Source: Streptomyces sp. HNM0575 (GTDB lineage Bacteria > Actinomycetota > Actinomycetes > Streptomycetales > Streptomycetaceae). Taken from it: a DNA stretch of 64,000 nt. This document shows positions 17,423-25,464 of this stretch, piece after piece (position 1 is the first letter of the stretch; the number at the start of each line of letters is the position of its first letter). The stretch is from NCBI RefSeq assembly GCF_012726265.1, contig NZ_JAASAG010000004.1, positions 1 to 64,000 of the forward strand, in the 5' to 3' direction. The position numbers and the translations under genes are program-made. The notes beneath the pieces were generated by a model, which was not told where the DNA came from, made no database searches, and worked only from the letters and a program-made list of their open reading frames with translations.

Positions 17423-18190
17423 TCAGCTGGAGGAACCGGTCCAGCCCGAGCCTTCCACCGCCGCGAAACCGCGCCGGACAATGGAGCGGTTGAGTGCCGC
17501 CGCGAGGTCCGCCTCGCGGTCCGTGTACGCCTTCAGCAGCCGTCGGTGGTCCTCGGTGGACGTCTGCATCCGGCCGGGCAACGACAGGCTGAGATGGCGC
17601 AGTTGCAGCGTTCTGATACCGACGGAGTCCAGGACGCCACGCACCGTCTCGTTCGCTGCCAGCCGTGCTTCGGTGTTGCGGAAGCCGACGATCAGCCAGA
17701 AGAAGCGCTCGGGGTCACCGTCCTCCGCCGCGGCCTCCAGGGCGGCCTGCGCCTCGTGCAGCTCCTCCAACTGCCCGTCCGTGCAGTGCTGGACGATGCG
17801 CCTGCTGACCAGACCGTACAGTTCACCGCGCAGCTCGTAGATCTCCTGCACCTCGTCGATGCCCAGACTGCGTACGCGGGGACGCTTACGGGCCGCGATC
17901 TCGACCAGCCCCTCGCGCTCCAGGGCCGCGAGCGCCTCCCTGACCGGTGTGCGGCTGCTGCGGAAACGCCGTGCGAGATCGACTGAGTTTAGGTCGTCCC
18001 CGGGCTTCAGCCTGCCGTCGATGATCGAGGCACCGACGGAGACAAGGATCTGTGTGCCGACACCGCCCGGGTCCTCGGTCCGGCCCAGCACCCGCAGGAT
18101 CTCGCGCTCACCCGGCGTCAGCCCGGGCCGGTCGAGGACACCGCGCGCCACTGCGGCCTCCGCCCGCCCCCCGCCGTCCTCGCCGGTCAT
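17423..18190 (-). CDS. GntR family regulator, FadR/FCD type (copy 2)
   Basis: This 255-residue regulator converges on the catabolic operon. The winged helix (GDDLNSVDLARRFRSSRTPVREALAALEREGLVEI) is followed by an FCD effector domain. It is a clear paralogue of the regulator at 10775. Key stretches such as GDDLNSV, SSRTPVREAL, FRNTEAR and LQLRHLSLSLPGRMQ are shared almost word for word, so the pair probably arose by duplication. The N-terminal 45 residues are a poorly conserved extension. Two related regulators may sense different pathway intermediates or form a nested control. Confidence 0.85.
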   Translation of the reverse strand: MTGEDGGGRAEAAVARGVLDRPGLTPGEREILRVLGRTEDPGGVGTQILVSVGASIIDGRLKPGDDLNSVDLARRFRSSRTPVREALAALEREGLVEIAARKRPRVRSLGIDEVQEIYELRGELYGLVSRRIVQHCTDGQLEELHEAQAALEAAAEDGDPERFFWLIVGFRNTEARLAANETVRGVLDSVGIRTLQLRHLSLSLPGRMQTSTEDHRRLLKAYTDREADLAAALNRSIVRRGFAAVEGSGWTGSSS

Positions 18191-18822
18191 CGGCGGCCAC
18201 CATCCACGGACCTGGCGCCGGCCACATGCATCCGTCCCCTCCTCTGTGCACCGATTCGTCCGTCACGCGGCCCAACTCCCGTTCCGGGCGCAGGCATCGA
18301 TGCGTGAGATCCTGCCGCAGCCGTACGAACTGATCGAATCGAGTATGTCCTTCCGCTCGTGCCGGTGGTCGGCGCCGCCGCGGTCGAAGGCGAACTCGTG
18401 GGCCACATTGCCGGGGAGCGCGCCTCGCGGGCCCTGCGCCGTGATGGCCGTCACCGAGTCCCCGTCACCACGTCCGGTCACTCGTGGCTGGACGGAGCCG
18501 CCGGCGACGACACCCGCGGTCTCCTCGCCCAAGGCGCCATGAACCTTCGCCGATCGCGAGCTTGAGCTCGATTGGATTCCCAATCGGTTGCGGAACCGGT
18601 GCCTGCGACCATGTGCACTTCTCGTGTACAGGCGGCATATCGGATGCGCGAGCCCGATGAGAGCGGTGTAACGGGACGCCCACTTCACGAGCCGTCAGGT
18701 AACCTCCGGTAACTTCCACGACGCCCTGCCGAAACCCCGAGCGCGTTGGTGCCCCGCGAGGCTCGCGCTCATCACCGGAGCAACCATGATGACCTCCCCC
18801 TCACGAACAGGCTGTTCGGCCC
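18191..18822. other. Intergenic region carrying a hydroxylase gene relic
   Basis: No intact gene is seen in this 0.6-kb gap between the GntR gene and the symporter gene. It contains the 47-bp relic described separately, which reads PGNVAHEFAFDRGGAD on the minus strand inside a frame of about 140 codons. That frame has no other similarity I can see to the large subunit. Confidence 0.6.
18368..18414 (-). pseudogene. Relic of the molybdenum hydroxylase large-subunit gene
   Basis: On the minus strand these 47 bp match 12639-12685 of the large subunit gene at 46 of 47 positions (the only difference is CGA to CGC in an Arg codon) and encode PGNVAHEFAFDRGGAD in frame. Similarity stops abruptly on both sides. 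It may be the last trace of a second hydroxylase gene or a short template-switch copy. Confidence 0.75.
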
Positions 18823-20442
18823 ATGAATGACTTCTTCGAACCGCGCTTCCTCGCCGTGTGTCTGTTCATGCTGTTCATCGGCGCCTGCCTGTTCCTGGCC
18901 ATGTGGGTCAGCCCGGATCTGCGCATCGGCGACGGCTTCTTCCGCGAGGGCAAACAGCTGGGCAGCGTGCCCACCGGCCTGGCCGTCGCCAGCGAGATCA
19001 TGCCCACCGCCGCCGTGCTCTATCTGATCGGCACCGTCGCCGTCGGGGGTCTGGACGGAGTGGTCCTCTTCGTGTGCGCGGCAGCATCTCCCGTGCTGAT
19101 GCGGCGCTGGCTGGCTGGCAGACTGCCGGCGGCCAGAGGCCGGACCTTCGGCGAGATGGTCACCCGCCACCTGCGGCACGGGCCCACCAGACGCTGGGTG
19201 GGATGCGCTTGCCTGGTTGCGGTCGTGCCCCTGCTCATCGTGCAACTCCAGCCGCTCGGCCATGCCGCCCAACTGATCGGGTTGGACGACACGTTCTCCC
19301 AGCGGCTGGTCGTCATACTGGCCGGCGGATTGATCCTCGCCTGTGCCACGATCGGCGCCGCCCGCGGCGCGACACTGCACCAGATAGCCACTGCCGCCTC
19401 CTTCCTTCTGATCGCCCCGGTGATGGCGGTCATGGTGATGCTGCGTTTCAACGGGAACATCGGCACCCTGCTGGAGACCGCCCAGCGGAAGCAGGGCGGC
19501 GCAGGCGCGTATCTCGGCACCGGCGGTCTCTTCGGCGAGGGCGTCGCCGGACACCTGGACCTCCTCGCCTACGCAGGCTGCGTGCTGTTCGGCGCGGCCT
19601 TCCTACCGCACATCGTCGTACGCCTGGCCGGAACACCGGACACACGCAGCGCCCGGAAGGCGGCCGGTGTGGGCGCGGCGACGCTGTGTTTCCTCGTCGC
19701 TACGGCCCTGTTCCTCGGCTTCGGCACCGCCGCCCTGGTCGGACGTGAGGAGCTGGCCCAGGAGGGGCCGTTCGGCGGTGTGAACCTGGCATTGCTCGCC
19801 ATGGCCCTCGACGGCAGCGAGACAGGACAGGTGGGCAAGCTCCTGTTCTTCATCATGTGCGCCGTCTTCCTCACGATCCTCGCCTCCGCCTCCGTTCTGC
19901 TGCTGTCCGGATCAGCGTCGATCGTGCACGACCTGGGCCTAAGCGGCAGCGCCGAGGTGAAGCCGGACGCCCGCCGCGACGGAGGAGCGGCACGGGCCCG
20001 GCTGGTCATGACGGGCCTGGGTGCCTTGTGCATCCTGATCGCGGCGCTGACCATCGACGTGAACCCCCAGTTCTTCCTCGTCCTCACCTACACAGAGACC
20101 GTCTCGACGCTGCTGCCACTGCTGGTGTACGGCTTGGGCAAGCGGCCGGTCGCGGCTGCCGCGATCAGGCACTGCGTCCTGGTGACCACGGTGATCAATC
20201 TGGTGTTGATCTTCTTGTCGCCCTTGGTATCGGGCACCGCCCACGCCCTCTTCCCGTACGCCGACTGGAGCGTGTGGCCGATGACTTCGCCGAGCATTCT
20301 GAGCGTGCCGGCCGGATTCCTGATCTGCGGAGCCTCCAGCAGGCGCACACAGGCCGGCAAGGACGCAGCGGGGGCAGCGACGGGTACGGCCACCCGGTCA
20401 CCGCAGCGCTCGGCCGCTGAGGCTCCCGGGCGAGGCCGGTAG
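18823..20442 (+). CDS. Sodium:solute symporter family protein
   Basis: This 539-residue inner-membrane transporter has about 12-13 hydrophobic segments, related to the SSS family of acetate/proline permeases (ActP/PutP type). Family-like stretches are RIGDGFFREGKQLGSVPTGLAVASEIMPTAAVL near the start and PHIVVRLAGTPDTRSARKAAG in the middle, the equivalent of the ActP PHxLxRFF-xP-ARxS region. The C-terminal 45 residues are a soluble Ala/Thr-rich tail. The ATG at 18823 is the only sensible start. It stands alone; its place after the catabolic cluster may mean it carries a related acid, but nothing in the sequence proves that. Confidence 0.8.
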   Translation: MNDFFEPRFLAVCLFMLFIGACLFLAMWVSPDLRIGDGFFREGKQLGSVPTGLAVASEIMPTAAVLYLIGTVAVGGLDGVVLFVCAAASPVLMRRWLAGRLPAARGRTFGEMVTRHLRHGPTRRWVGCACLVAVVPLLIVQLQPLGHAAQLIGLDDTFSQRLVVILAGGLILACATIGAARGATLHQIATAASFLLIAPVMAVMVMLRFNGNIGTLLETAQRKQGGAGAYLGTGGLFGEGVAGHLDLLAYAGCVLFGAAFLPHIVVRLAGTPDTRSARKAAGVGAATLCFLVATALFLGFGTAALVGREELAQEGPFGGVNLALLAMALDGSETGQVGKLLFFIMCAVFLTILASASVLLLSGSASIVHDLGLSGSAEVKPDARRDGGAARARLVMTGLGALCILIAALTIDVNPQFFLVLTYTETVSTLLPLLVYGLGKRPVAAAAIRHCVLVTTVINLVLIFLSPLVSGTAHALFPYADWSVWPMTSPSILSVPAGFLICGASSRRTQAGKDAAGAATGTATRSPQRSAAEAPGRGR

Positions 20443-20641
20443 CAGCGGCCTCCATTGCGCCCCGAGCTTCGTGGACCAACCGGCCACGACTGTCTCCGGG
20501 GCGCGGGTCCAAGTGAGCTGGACCCGGGCTGCCCGCGCCGCTGGCGTCGGCCGAGCCCGACGAGTGGGGCGACCCGATGTCGCCACTGCGGTGGACCACG
20601 AAGCCGGAAGACATCCGGACCGAGCTGATGTCGTCGTCGGG

Positions 20642-21484
20642 TCAGAGTTCTTCATCGGAGAAGTCGGCGGACGCGCTCACAGCGGCCCATTTCTCGGTCT
20701 CGGCCGTCCTCTCCGCGGCCGACGCGAGGACCGCGCTCACGGCATCGCCACCCAGCACGAGTCGGCGCGGCGCATCCTCCGAGCCAACGACGTCGAGGAT
20801 GATCCTCGCCGCCCGCGCCGGGTCGCCTGCCTGGGCGCCGTCGGTCTCGTCTCGCATGCGGTGGAACGCCCCGACGGACGGCTCATAGTCGATGCCGACC
20901 TCGTGCCGGACCATCGAGGCCCCCTGCCAGTCTGTGCGGAATGCTCCGGGCTCCACGATGACGACCCGTACCCCGAACGGTGCGACCTCGTTGGCCAGGA
21001 CCTCGGAGAAGCCCTCCACCGCGAACTTCGCGGTCTGGTAGGCGCCCATCCCCGGCGAGCCGCCCACCCGGCCACCGACCGACGAGAACTGCACGAAGGT
21101 GCCCGAACGTTGGGCCCGCAGAACCGGCAGCGCCGCACGGGTCACGTTGACCACACCGAACAGATTGGTCTCGATCTGAGCCCGGAAGTCGTCTTCGGCC
21201 ATTTCCTCGATAGGTGCGCTGTTGGCGTAGCCGGCGTTGTTCACAACGACATCGAGTGAACCGAACTCCGCGACGGTTCGCTCGACCGCCGCCCGGGCTG
21301 CGGCCGGGTCGGTGACGTCCAAGGCGATCGCCCGGACGCGGCCACCGAAGCGGGCCACCAGGTCGTCAAGCTGCTCCGGCCGCCGTGCGCTCGCCGCGAC
21401 CCGGTCCCCTGCCTGGGCTGCCGCTTCCGCCAAACAGCGCCCGAACCCTCGTGAAGCTCCGGTAATCAGCCACGTCCTGGTCAT
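20642..21484 (-). CDS. Short-chain dehydrogenase/reductase
   Basis: This 280-residue Rossmann-fold oxidoreductase has the NADP-binding TGASRGFG at residues 8-15, NNAG near 88-91, the catalytic Ser in VQFSSVGGR and the catalytic YxxxK as YQTAK near 153-157. It belongs to the SDR subgroup with a C-terminal FRTDW motif. The ATG at 21484 has AAGGAGGGG just upstream; the frame extends 39 bases further but through the operator. It lies downstream of the TetR gene on the same strand, with a palindromic operator touching its ribosome binding site. The substrate is unknown. Confidence 0.88.
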   Translation of the reverse strand: MTRTWLITGASRGFGRCLAEAAAQAGDRVAASARRPEQLDDLVARFGGRVRAIALDVTDPAAARAAVERTVAEFGSLDVVVNNAGYANSAPIEEMAEDDFRAQIETNLFGVVNVTRAALPVLRAQRSGTFVQFSSVGGRVGGSPGMGAYQTAKFAVEGFSEVLANEVAPFGVRVVIVEPGAFRTDWQGASMVRHEVGIDYEPSVGAFHRMRDETDGAQAGDPARAARIILDVVGSEDAPRRLVLGGDAVSAVLASAAERTAETEKWAAVSASADFSDEEL

Positions 21485-21501
21485 CCTGCCCCTCCTTCCA
21501 G

Positions 21502-21526
21502 TAAGTGTCATCCAGCATGACACTTA
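21502..21526. promoter_or_regulatory. Operator with 10-bp perfect arms, probably for TetR
   Basis: Arms TAAGTGTCAT and ATGACACTTA are perfect inverted repeats around a 5-bp centre CCAGC. The site lies between the end of the TetR gene and the SDR start, directly upstream of the SDR ribosome binding site. It is most likely where the TetR protein represses the SDR gene. Confidence 0.75.
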
Positions 21527-21579
21527 ACAAGGAGAGGGGTGTGCAGCTACCAGCTGCGACAGCACCCACAGCAGGGTTG

Positions 21580-22116
21580 TCAGGCCCCGATGCCGCCGAG
21601 GAAGGCCCTGACCACGAGATCGGCGGCCTCGCCGGGCGTCAGCTCCGGCATGTCGTGAGCCGCGCAGTGCAACTGCGACTGCAACAGCACCAGCGGCCAG
21701 CGCTCAGGCAGCCCTTCCGCGATCACGCCCTCCCGCTCGGCACGGCGCAGAAAGGCGGACATGCGTTGGTCGACCTCCTGTCGACGGCGCAGGCTCGCGG
21801 TATCGACGGCCGCGCGGATGTCGACCGGCCACTCCCGGCTGATCCGGATCCCACCCTCGGCGAAGGCGCGCAGCGCGGACAGGACCGGCTCGTCATCGGC
21901 GAGGATGGTGTCGATAAGCGCATCGACGGCATCGAGGCGCGCTCGGTACACGGCGAGCAGCAGTTCCTCGCGCGACTCGAAACGACGGTAGACCGTGCGC
22001 TGGTCCACTCCCGCCGCCGCGGCCACATCCACTATCCGCGTGCCGGAGTCCGTCGCGAACAACCGGGCCGCCGCTCGAAGAACCGCGTCGAGGTTGCGCG
22101 TCGCATCCGCTCTCAT
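21580..22116 (-). CDS. TetR family transcriptional regulator
   Basis: This 178-residue regulator has an N-terminal helix-turn-helix (IVDVAAAAGVDQRTVYRRFESREELLLAVY, about residues 28-57) and a variable helical ligand domain ending GEAADLVVRAFLGGIGA. ATG at 22116 is chosen over an upstream TTG. It precedes the SDR gene on the same strand by 95 bp, and that gap holds a strong operator, so it probably senses the substrate or an analogue of that enzyme. Confidence 0.85.
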   Translation of the reverse strand: MRADATRNLDAVLRAAARLFATDSGTRIVDVAAAAGVDQRTVYRRFESREELLLAVYRARLDAVDALIDTILADDEPVLSALRAFAEGGIRISREWPVDIRAAVDTASLRRRQEVDQRMSAFLRRAEREGVIAEGLPERWPLVLLQSQLHCAAHDMPELTPGEAADLVVRAFLGGIGA

Positions 22117-22226
22117 CCGAGTCAACTTACTGCTTCCGGTGCGTTTCCTGCCTCTGCCCTCAGACGTCGCCCCGCGCCTCTTCCGGGTCCTTCAACTGGC
22201 CCGCGGGACGGGACCTGTTCGAGGTG

Positions 22227-22385
22227 TCAGCGCAGATCCGCGACAAGCCGCTCGGCGAGCTTCTGTGACGACTGGGGGTTCTGTCCGGTGTAGAGGTTCC
22301 TGTCGACGACGACGAAAGGCCGCAAGGGCAGGCGCCCCTTCCGGTAGTCCACGCCGCCCTCCCCGGCAGCCGTGGTCAAGGCCCA
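22227..22385 (-). pseudogene. C-terminal remnant of a DJ-1/PfpI amidotransferase-like gene
   Basis: On the minus strand this stretch reads GGVDYRKGRLPLRPFVVVDRNLYTGQNP and then QSSQKLAERLVADLR before a TGA at 22227-22229. This is the conserved end of the type 1 glutamine amidotransferase domain proteins (DRNLYTGQNPxSS). The catalytic N-terminal part is missing: immediately upstream lies the truncated cyanase. Only about 50 codons survive. Confidence 0.7.
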
Positions 22386-22445
22386 TCCCCTGGGGCCCAG
22401 ATCTACGTCACCAGGATGCAGGTCAGCGGCTGAGAGCGAGAGCCT

Positions 22446-22667
22446 TCACCGGAGCCGGGCGACGAAGGCGAGTGCCGCGTCGTCGCCGAGTTCGAGCAGT
22501 GCCGCCGCTGTGGCCGCCTCGTCCTTGCCCATCGGGTGCTGACCGAGCAGTGCGGCCGTGGTCCAGGCGAGCGGTTTGCCGACGGCTTCTGCCAGTTGCT
22601 CCCACGTGACCCCCGTCTTCACCTTGGCCTGACGTACGGCTTCGGCTGCTTCCTGCTTGCTCAGCAT
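22446..22667 (-). pseudogene. cynS: Truncated cyanate hydratase, N-terminal domain only
   Basis: The 73-residue product starts MLSKQEAAEAVRQAKVKTGVTWEQLAEAVGK and contains AALLGQHPMGKDEA, the helical N-terminal domain of cyanase. Full-length cyanase is about 150 residues, and its catalytic Arg, Glu and Ser lie in the C-terminal half, which is absent here. Start and ribosome binding site (AGGGAGACGCG before the ATG at 22667) are intact. The reading frame ends where the DJ-1 gene tail begins within about 60 bp, so a deletion probably joined two broken genes. The product cannot be an active cyanase. Confidence 0.75.
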
Positions 22668-22766
22668 GCGCGTCTCCCTTGATGACGGTGGTCGGTGCTG
22701 CTGCGCCGTCTGCTGCTGGACATCGCTCAGGGGCGTCCGTTCGGACGTGGACGGGCTGGTCTGAGA

Positions 22767-23027
22767 GTGGCCGTTCCCGCCCACGAGCATCGCATCGCCT
22801 GCGATCTCGACCGCTTGCTCACAGTCCGGGGGATGTCGCTGGCTCAACTCGCCAGCCTGGTCGGGGTAACGGTTGCCAACCTCTCGGTGCTCAAGAACGG
22901 ACGCGCCAAGGCAGTGCGCTTCTCCACCCTCACCGCCATCTGCGACGTCCTGGAATGCACGCCCGGGGATCTGCTCACCGTGCTGCCCAAGGACGCGGGG
23001 ACCGGCCTTCCAGCTGACTCGGAGTGA
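22767..23027 (+). CDS. Small XRE/YozG-like helix-turn-helix protein
   Basis: This is a helix-turn-helix protein of about 86 residues: LLTVRGMSLAQLASLVGVTVANLSVLKNGRAKAVRFSTLTAICDVLECTPGDLL is the compact Cro/CI-type domain found in YozG-like proteins. In relatives it follows a DUF2975 membrane protein gene; none is seen here. The start is probably GTG at 22767, though the frame is open back to 22695 and the ribosome binding site is weak. It may be the surviving half of such a pair. Confidence 0.65.
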   Translation: MAVPAHEHRIACDLDRLLTVRGMSLAQLASLVGVTVANLSVLKNGRAKAVRFSTLTAICDVLECTPGDLLTVLPKDAGTGLPADSE

Positions 23028-23052
23028 AATCCGTGCGCTGCCGACGTACGAA

Positions 23053-23083
23053 GGGGCGGCGAGTGTCCCCGCTCCGCCGCCCC
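23053..23083. terminator. Bidirectional terminator
   Basis: A perfect 9-bp stem (GGGGCGGCG with CGCCGCCCC, 13-base loop) lies between the converging XRE and hydrolase genes. It has no T-run, as is common in Streptomyces. Confidence 0.65.
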
Positions 23084-23144
23084 AGGCACCTTCAACAGAA
23101 TCGCGGTCATTCCCCGTAATCAAAGCCGGCTACAGCAACGCTGT

Positions 23145-24116
23145 TCACTTGTCCCAGCTCTCGCTGGCGACGTCCAGCCGCCCCAGCGGGTGAGGGGCCT
23201 GAGAGAAGGTCTTTCGCATCGTCTCCCAGCCGGAACCATCGATACCGAGAGCGTGACGCAAGTAGGCCAAAGTCACCTGCTGAATCAGGGCGACGCGCGA
23301 TGGGTTCTCGTCGGTGGTCTCGGCAGCCTCATAGCCCGGGATGCCACCGAGCGAGTGTCCAGCTCCGAACAGGGTGAGCAGGCTTTCGGCACCAGGGCTC
23401 AGGAAGTACGCATCGGTGGTCCAGTCCGCCCCCCGTACGGTAAGCGGGAGGTCGTCCTGCTCCCCTGCGACGACGAGGGTGGGAGTGGTCAACTGCGAGA
23501 AGTCCGGGCCGATCAGCCACGGGAAGTTCTCAACAGCGAAGGGGGTCAGATGGCCGCCATCGCCTGCCGTGGCGAGCAGCACCCCCGCCCTGATCCGCGG
23601 GTCGGACAGATCCTCCGAGACCCCGGTTTGCGGGTCACGAACACGCATCCCGAGCAGAACACCCGCGGTCTGACCGCCGAAGGAATGACCACTCGCAGCG
23701 ATACGTCCTCGATCCAGACGCCCGGCCAGACCGGGAACGGCCGCCTCCAACAGGTCGAGGTCGTCAAGAATGCGCTTCATGTCCTCAACGCGAAGCCGCC
23801 ACATTTGTGGCCGGCGGGGGTCGTCCCCGGAAAGGCTCAGAGTCCTGGAATCGAGATGGGTGGGCTGAATCACCGCAAAACCATGGGCAGCCCAGTAGTC
23901 GGCCAATGGACCGTAGCCCTCCAGCGAGGAGCCGAATCCGTGTGAAAGCAGGACGACCGGGAGATCGCCTCCGGTCGCGGGTGCGGACACCCGTACGCGC
24001 AGGCCCTCGCCGCGCTCAGGGGCGGGCAGCACAACTGGCTTTACAGAGACGACGGGTGCGGGGACCGGGCCGGGTATACCGGCCGCGACTACGGACGCCA
24101 TGCCTGAGTCGTTCAT
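23145..24116 (-). CDS. Alpha/beta hydrolase, PAF-acetylhydrolase/chlorophyllase-like
   Basis: This 323-residue hydrolase has the oxyanion strand LPVVLLSHGFGSSLEGY near 70-86, the nucleophile elbow GHSFGG near 158-163, an acid in VAGEQDDLPL and the base His in GAGHSLGG. This layout is shared by platelet-activating-factor acetylhydrolase-like and dienelactone hydrolase-like enzymes. ATG at 24116 follows GAAGGAAG; a longer frame to 24197 lacks such a site. There is no obvious signal peptide, although residues 4-25 are hydrophobic enough to be worth a check. It is divergent from a MerR gene, whose product probably controls it. Confidence 0.82.
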   Translation of the reverse strand: MNDSGMASVVAAGIPGPVPAPVVSVKPVVLPAPERGEGLRVRVSAPATGGDLPVVLLSHGFGSSLEGYGPLADYWAAHGFAVIQPTHLDSRTLSLSGDDPRRPQMWRLRVEDMKRILDDLDLLEAAVPGLAGRLDRGRIAASGHSFGGQTAGVLLGMRVRDPQTGVSEDLSDPRIRAGVLLATAGDGGHLTPFAVENFPWLIGPDFSQLTTPTLVVAGEQDDLPLTVRGADWTTDAYFLSPGAESLLTLFGAGHSLGGIPGYEAAETTDENPSRVALIQQVTLAYLRHALGIDGSGWETMRKTFSQAPHPLGRLDVASESWDK

Positions 24117-24202
24117 GCGAAACCGCTTCCTTCGAGCGGCATCGTCGCCGCATGCAGAGGCGATGTCCTGCGTTCTGTGGGCAGCAGGACCTCGCACGAA
24201 CT

Positions 24203-24234
24203 ACGTTAGAACCTGACGTCGACGTTAGAGGCAA
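24203..24234 (-). promoter_or_regulatory. MerR-type promoter with a 20-bp spacer
   Basis: On the minus strand TTGCCT (24234-24229) and TAACGT (24208-24203) are separated by 20 bp. This over-long spacer is characteristic of promoters that MerR proteins untwist. The spacer contains the dyad ACGTCGACGT. It would drive the hydrolase gene about 87 bp downstream and lies next to the divergent MerR gene. Confidence 0.6.
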
Positions 24235-24267
24235 GCCCCATGACTCTCAGCGGAACGATCGGTCACT

Positions 24268-24648
24268 GTGCGCATCGGTGAACTCGCCGCCAGGACTGGT
24301 GTCAGCGTTCGCGCGCTGCGCTACTACGAAGAGCAAGAGCTGCTCGCCCCGGAACGCAGCCCCAGCGGGCAACGGCACTACCGGGACGGCGCGGTCGACC
24401 AGGTCCTGCTGATACAGCAGCTCTACGCCGCCGGGCTCTCGAGCAGAGCGATCGTCGAACTTCTGCCCTGCGTTGTCGATGGCAACGCCACACCGGCGCT
24501 GGTCGCCCGGCTGGAAGATCAACGCGGCCGAATCGACGGGCAGATCGCCGCGCTGCTCAGTATCCGCGAGCGGCTCAATTCGGTCATTGCCGGGGCCTCG
24601 TCAAATCTGCGCACGGGCCGGCCCTGCCGCGGTAGGACCACCGCCTGA
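24268..24648 (+). CDS. MerR family transcriptional regulator
   Basis: This 126-residue regulator starts with the textbook MerR DNA-binding domain VRIGELAARTGVSVRALRYYEEQELLAPERSPSGQRHY (residues 1-38), followed by a coiled-coil dimer helix (LVARLEDQRGRIDGQIAALLSIRERL). The effector end is short, and no metal-binding cysteine pair is seen, so it is more likely to sense an organic compound. The GTG start lies 151 bp from the divergent hydrolase gene start. The shared spacer carries the long-spacer promoter described above. Confidence 0.85.
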   Translation: MRIGELAARTGVSVRALRYYEEQELLAPERSPSGQRHYRDGAVDQVLLIQQLYAAGLSSRAIVELLPCVVDGNATPALVARLEDQRGRIDGQIAALLSIRERLNSVIAGASSNLRTGRPCRGRTTA

Positions 24649-24844
24649 GGACGGACGCTCCTCCGTGCCCCGCGCAGCCCCTGCCAACTGCGAGGACAGG
24701 TGACCCGTTTCAACAGCCGGAGCCGTCGAAGTGTGGCCGAGTTCCGGACAGCGGGCAGTTCACCCTCGGCTCGACGACACCCGCCCGTACCACCGACCAC
24801 CGACTCGCTTACGACAGCGCTGCGTCAAGCCCGCCGGACACGGA

Positions 24845-25459
24845 CTAGTCCTCCTGATCCTTCCGGCCGGTAGGCCGGAGCGCGTCGACGACAAGGTCCA
24901 GCAGGCGGGAGGTCTGTTCCGGAGAGCCGCCGGTTGCGGTGGAGAGGAAGACCCCGAGGACCATGGCGGTGACGTCCCCCGGGTCGACATCCCCACGCAA
25001 CGAACCCGCCCGCACCCCGCCATCCAGAATCGTCGCGATCGCAGCAGTGACGCGTTCGCGCGTGGCCGGTGTCGTGATCTTGCCCGAAGCCCAGCCGGCG
25101 CGGAGGGTTTCGACCATGCCGCGCTTGGTGGCGACGAACACCGCGTAGCGGTCCATCCACGCCCGGAGCGCGGCGTCGGGCGGGAGTTCGGCCAGCAGGG
25201 CGGGGGCGCTGGTGACGACGTCGTCGAGTTCGGCGCTGTAGACGGCCTCGACGAGTGCCTCGCGGGTGGGGAAGTGGCGGTAGAGCGTGCCGATGCCGAC
25301 CCCGGCCTCGCGGGCGACGGACTCGAGCGAGACGGCGTCGTCGGCTGCCGCGAAGGCGGCCCGTGCGGCCACGAGGAGCTTCTCGCGGTTGCGACGCGCA
25401 TCGGCCCGGCCCGGCCCGCGGCCCGAGCCTGAGAGCGACGGTGACGACGGTTCGGACAT
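24845..25459 (-). CDS. TetR family transcriptional regulator
   Basis: This 204-residue repressor has the DNA-binding domain KLLVAARAAFAAADDAVSLESVAREAGVGIGTLYRHFPTREALVEAVY near residues 27-75 and a TetR C-terminal domain of the type found beside aldo/keto reductases and SDR genes. ATG at 25459. It is divergent from the aldo/keto reductase gene, and the 87-bp gap contains two matching palindromes, so autoregulation and control of the reductase gene are likely. Confidence 0.88.
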   Translation of the reverse strand: MSEPSSPSLSGSGRGPGRADARRNREKLLVAARAAFAAADDAVSLESVAREAGVGIGTLYRHFPTREALVEAVYSAELDDVVTSAPALLAELPPDAALRAWMDRYAVFVATKRGMVETLRAGWASGKITTPATRERVTAAIATILDGGVRAGSLRGDVDPGDVTAMVLGVFLSTATGGSPEQTSRLLDLVVDALRPTGRKDQED

Positions 25460-25464
25460 CAAAG

